A stretch of DNA of 64,000 bases from Trochalopteron elliotii (lineage: Eukaryota > Chordata > Aves > Passeriformes > Leiothrichidae), in NCBI GenBank assembly GCA_024734555.1, contig JANPWX010000106.1:3377067-3441066 (forward strand), written 5' to 3'. The notes under the pieces are model-generated. The model worked only from the letters and a program-made list of their open reading frames with translations, ran no database searches and was not told where the DNA came from. Position numbers and translations under genes: made by a program. Position 1 is the stretch's first letter. Every line of letters begins with the position of its first letter. Of the stretch, positions 59,626-64,000 are shown piece by piece.

Positions 59626-62600
59626 GGTGTTGTATTGTACTGCAATTTAAAACCAGTTTACACATATTTCCCACTGGAGTGTTTTTAGTTCCACTCCTTT
59701 CAGTGTTGGCTTTGTCAGAATTAAGCCCCAGCTATCCTGGATCCCTCATGGAAAGGCCCTGGCAGAGCTGTTCCTGCTTTACTGCCTTTTGCATTCTTCT
59801 TCTCAAACTGTATGCAGCCTTTGGTTTTGTTTTACATTTAGTGTATTTGAACAGACAAAATACCTTTGAAAAGATAACACTGACAAAATTATAGGGGCTT
59901 GCATGAGCTGGGTAAACACTGGAAGGAATACTTGTATCAGCAAAAAAAAAAATAGCAGATAAGCTTTGAACTTAGGAGATTCTCATGTTGAGGTACATCA
60001 GTGAGTAAACGTGAGGTTGTTGCTTTAAAAGAAAGTGAAAATAATTGGGGATGTGTGTGAGAACAATCTTGAATTGAAGCACATTTCCCTACAAAGGTGA
60101 GGGGTTTTTTTACCAAAAACATGCAGGAAGGTATTCAGGTGCTTTCTAGAATGTTTTCATGCTGCTGAAACAAGGACTCCTGTGGGTAAAAAAGGAGGTG
60201 CAGAATCAATGATAACCATTCCTGTTTGGAGAATTTAAGAGCTAACCCTCACTTCTTCATACAGTTGTGGGAATAAAATACCTGACAGTGTAACTAGTGA
60301 CTAATTAGAGGATGGGACTGCCAAGGGACTTGAGCCATTTGAAGTGTGACAAGCAGGAAATGGGCTGGCAGTGCTGGGACAGCTCAGACAGCCCTGACTG
60401 AGCTGAGCTTAGTGAGGCTGTTGTCCTGACAGCTGTCATTTCAGTGGGAGTTGTTGATCTCACCTTTGGAAAGTTGCTCCACCTACCCTTTGGCACACAG
60501 CAAGGCCTTCAATTAGGGAGTGCTCAAAAGCTCATCCAACCTTTGCAGCTTGTGGCCTCTCTTAATTACTTTTTATTGTAAACTCATGGTCAACATTTAA
60601 TGAGGAAATTAATTACCAAAGAGATGATAGAGAACTCCACTTAGGGAGTAATTTTTTTTTAATTTTGTCCAGAGAACAAGCACTGTGGTTCTGCAACTCT
60701 TCTAACAGAGTGCTGCCATCAGAGGGAGAAAATCTGAGTAATTTAAAATGCAGGATCTTTGAGGATTTTGTGCAAAACCAGAAGACTAAACTCATAGGAT
60801 GCTGCTAAATCCTTTGCAGCAGTTTTTCAGCTTTGCAGCATTCCCCTTGCTCTTGCACAGCCTGGCTGGATTCATCTCATCTGCTGGGAGATGTCCACAG
60901 TGTGGCATCCCTGTATGAAACAGTCTTTCTACTTCTTTTGCACTCAGTGAAGAGAAAGAAACAGTTCAGAGGTGATATCTGGACTTGCAGCTGGCTCCTA
61001 AAAGAAGTTGGATGAACAAGTGTGATTGCCCATAGGCTATAAAGAAAGTCCAGCCAATGAGTTCAGATGGATATACCTGAAATTAGGGACTGTTTAACCC
61101 TCCTTAGGTGCCTGTGCATGCAGGACCTTTCTCATTCAGCATTGCTCATTCGAGTGGGTGATACTCAGAGGTGCAATGGCCCAGGTGCTGCATTGTGGCA
61201 GACCTGGCTTTGACACCTTCAAAGCTGCCTGCTGTGGATTTCAGGAATATTTTCCCTCTTAGGATCTGAGTGTTGAGCTTATCCCTGGAGGGAAGAATAG
61301 CAGAGTTGTTCTGCAGAGCCTGGCAGGGCTGCCCTGGCTGACTCCTGGTTTACGTGCTGGTGCTGTAAATACATAATGTCCAAACCTTCTCCTGGCTACA
61401 GATCAGCTTTGGTGCATTGCAGCAACAAGAACTTCTTCCCCATCCTGTCTTCATGTTTCTCTGAAGAAGCAAAGTTTGTAGCTTGTAGTCATACTTGTAA
61501 AACTGAAGCCCATATACAGTCTGCAACCAACTTTTATAGCTTGGTGTTAAGAGGACTACATTTTGTAATATAATTAGGGTATTTAAAAATTATCTTTTTT
61601 ATATTTATTGTCGATCCTAAAACTGGTGATGATTAATTTATTTTTTCTAATGTAACTGATTGCATAATGTTGGAAGCTACAGAGGCTCTCATTTACAACT
61701 GTGTGTTAGGAAGAATCTGGAATTTCAGGGCTGTTCCCTCCCATTTGCTGGCTGCAAGGCAGACTGACAAAAGCAGCTTTCTTGCCAAAGTTCTACTGAG
61801 AATCTGCACCTCCCACTCCCAGTGAACCTGGAGTGGCCTTTGGCTTCCATGCTGGAACACACCCTGTGAGTCAAGTCAACGATTGGAAAAAAGCCTCTCA
61901 GGTTCCTTCTTTCCCAGTGCACAAGTCTCATATCAGGTCACAGAAAGGGTGGGAAGGTGAAAGGGAAGGGTCAGCAGGTCTGGGAGCTCTGGAGGGCCAC
62001 CAGCAGTTCCAGCCTGGTGGCACTGACAGCACCCTCAGAGGCAACATCCTTCCATAGCCTCTCCCTGCTGCTCCCACTCCCAGTGTGGGATCTGTTGGAT
62101 CAGCTGCACCATGGCAGAGGCCTTGGCACGGGGCTGGGAGGGAGGGATGTGTATTTGGAACCACCAGCTGCCACCAGAGCCAGTTGTGCCACTTTCCTTC
62201 TCCCCTGTGAGCCTGAACGTGAACAGGGAGGCACCTTCAGGGCTGTGGTTTTCTCTGAGGTAGCTGGGTTTGTTGCTTTGCCTGCTGTACTTTTATTCCC
62301 TCCTTGCTGAGTGTCTGCAGGCTCCTGAGGGGCTGCTTTCTTTCTGGCTGGATTTTCTGAGTAGAGAGGACCTTAAAAGATACTTACAAAATGCAACTGT
62401 TTTGCTCCTAGTGTTTAAATCTACAGCAGATTGTCAGGGGAAGGCCGTACTGGATAATTTTAGGTCTTACTTGTCTGAATTTCATTGATGTGCTTTTCAG
62501 GTTTCCACTACATCTGTCTGATGTCCTTTGACCTTTCTAGAAAATCAGAAATAGAACTGCACAGGCAGTCCCTACTCAGCAAACAGTGTGTTTATAAAGC

Positions 62601-63419
62601 TGCAGTGTAGATGGATGTGCCTTAGTTAAAACATCAGTCTTCCTATAGGACTAATTGGCCTGATGCCAGTCCTTGAAGAATGAAGCTGTTCCAACATGTA
62701 ATCAAGTAGCTCCTGTGGGCCCCCAACTGCTGCCTTAATACAGCCCTACCTGCCACCGTGGCGAGATGGTTTTCATTCCCAGCCAAGCAGAACAATCCCC
62801 CTTTGGAGAAGAGCAGCTTTGGAGTATAAATGTGTTTGAGCTTTCTCCAGCCTTGGGGGAAGGGAGTCTGCACACTCTAAACAAATGGAGATTCTTATAT
62901 CAATTGTTTGTGCCTTAATTATTGCAAAGGATAATTAAGGAATCCCACAGAGGCTTGGGCTGTAAAGCATTGAAGGACTTCATCGTTCACTCTGTGCTGG
63001 CAGGCTCAGGATTTGTGATGACAAGGCACTCTTCTCTGATCTCTTAGAGGGTTTAACCTGGGCTTTATGAAGCCCATGATAACTGGGTGTCACACTCCAG
63101 GCACTTCTGGAGTCTATGCACGTCCATATTTCATTGCAGACAAAATTAAAAGACACTGGTGCATAATCCAAGTTAGTTGACCCCAACCTCTGCTGGCTCT
63201 GGGCAGCAATGCTGTGCAGGAAATGCACTGAGATCATCACCTGCTCCCTGGTCCCTGGCTTTAGGGCAACCTTCTGCTATAATTAATTATCTCATAAGGT
63301 TACAAGGACTATAGGAAGGGGTAGCTGGCAATATTTGTCAGAGTTTCTGTGGCTGCCCTATTCAAAAAGCAAGTTGTTAACTACTAACTTCCCATCTCTT
63401 GCTCTTGGGACCAAAGATT
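59626..63419. other. Noncoding stretch
   Basis: No gene supported. The most GC-rich part (61,930-62,310) carries overlapping frames of 74, 78 and 117 codons on both strands, none recognisable. CpGs there are few, so it is not a CpG island. Confidence 0.5.
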
Positions 63420-64000
63420 TTTAGCCACGTGCCCAAACAGCATAAGAACAGGGACTGAAGGAATTGCCCAGTCCACCTGTGCCCTGTGGCAAGATCAGCT
63501 TCACTTACATCACTCTTGATAGATGTTTGCCCAACCTTGCTTAAGTATTTCCATTGTCTCCTGCAAAGTTTCCTATTTCACACTCTGAGACATTAAGAGA
63601 AATAATGGAACTAGACCTAGAACAGCTCTTCAGGATATCCACTCAAAACATGCTTCCAATTTGACAATGATTTCCTATTCAATATTCTGTTGCATAGTTT
63701 TTCAGCCTCTTGCATCCACTGCTGAGTTACTTGAAGCTCAAATTTCTGAGCTTGCCTATAAGAATGTCTCATGAGTCAGAGTCAAAAGACTTGCTTAAAA
63801 CAAGCCATGATAACTGTTGTTTCTCCTCTATCCCTGAGCCTGTAATCCTGTCATGGAAAGAATAGAGCTTGGTTTGACATCATCTGTTCCCAGTAGCTGT
63901 ATGTTTGTGCTTGCTGATTTTCTTGTTATCTTCTGTGGGTTTACAAGTGGTTTCATTCTTTTGTTTTGGTACCTGTGCAGAAGCTGAAATTTATTTGCCA
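63420..64000 (-). mobile_element. Ancient CR1/L3-like LINE relic, 3' UTR joined to reverse-transcriptase region, runs off the window
   Basis: Plus-strand 63,450-63,595 (CAGTCCACCTGTGCCCTGTG, GGCAAGATCAGCTTCACTTA, GATAGATGTTTGCCCAACCT) matches the reversed 3' UTR. From 63,600 it follows the reversed ORF2: TAGAACAGCTCTTCAGGAT, AGTTTTTCAGCCTCTTGCAT, CTATAAGAATGTCTCATGAG, GAGCCTGTAATCCTGTCATG, GCTTGGTTTGACATCATCTG and TTGTTATCTTCTGTGGGTTT. The minus-strand translation keeps a decayed trace of the 'SKAFDTVSHDIL' reverse-transcriptase block around 63,750-63,790. The stretch between the two parts in an intact element is missing, so this is an internally deleted dead copy or two adjacent fragments. 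Confidence 0.8.

Noticed and set aside
61930..62310. GC-richer patch with overlapping frames, considered as a CpG island or exon
   Set aside because: Few CpGs, frames open on both strands, no recognised product.
1..64000. tRNA, rRNA, snRNA, snoRNA or endogenous retrovirus sequences
   Set aside because: No conserved box motifs, cloverleaf, LTR pair or retroviral coding remnant was recognised by eye. Dedicated tools (tRNAscan-SE, Infernal, RepeatMasker) would be needed to exclude them fully.

Overview
The window looks like bird nuclear DNA: AT-rich, low in repeats, with three CR1 retrotransposon 3' ends of the avian type at about 14.4, 34.1 and 45.6-46.1 kb. More eroded relics of an older amniote CR1/L3-like LINE lie at 29.7-30.4, 59.4-59.6 and 63.4-64.0 kb. 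There is one assembly gap (39,983-40,368) and one isolated N (7,316). A songbird source is plausible but the sequence does not prove it. All family assignments are pattern recognition from memory; no search was run.

I find no protein-coding exon or structural RNA gene that I can support. The open frames are short, mostly overlap one another, resemble no known protein and lack convincing exon structure. The longest cross a hexanucleotide repeat or the run of Ns. The window therefore reads as an intergenic gene desert or a very large intron. There is no operon, CRISPR array, toxin, integrase or other genetic system, and I do not claim one.

Layout. 0-7.3 kb is plain AT-rich DNA. 7.3-7.5 kb is a small GC-rich islet with a perfect 34-bp duplication next to the lone N. 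7.5-24 kb is AT-rich with minor tandem repeats, a CR1 tail and a block at 21.7-22.1 kb that is open in three frames. 24-43 kb contains old LINE relics, simple repeats, the gap and several homeodomain/GATA-rich stretches that look like enhancers (24.1-24.4, 38.9-39.1, 42.8-42.9 kb). 42.9-43.2 kb is a second GC-rich islet around (GTCACT)14. 45.6-46.1 kb is the longest CR1. 48.1-48.3 kb has a strong splice-acceptor-like tract.

The best functional candidate is 55.9-57.5 kb. It has a genuine CpG island (23 CpGs in 180 bp at 55,921-56,100). An AT-rich shore follows that keeps many CpGs and contains perfect PBX-HOX and RUNX motifs plus octamer-like and TCF-like motifs. This is the usual appearance of a developmental promoter/enhancer or a lncRNA start. 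After 57.5 kb the sequence returns to AT-rich DNA and ends inside an old LINE relic.
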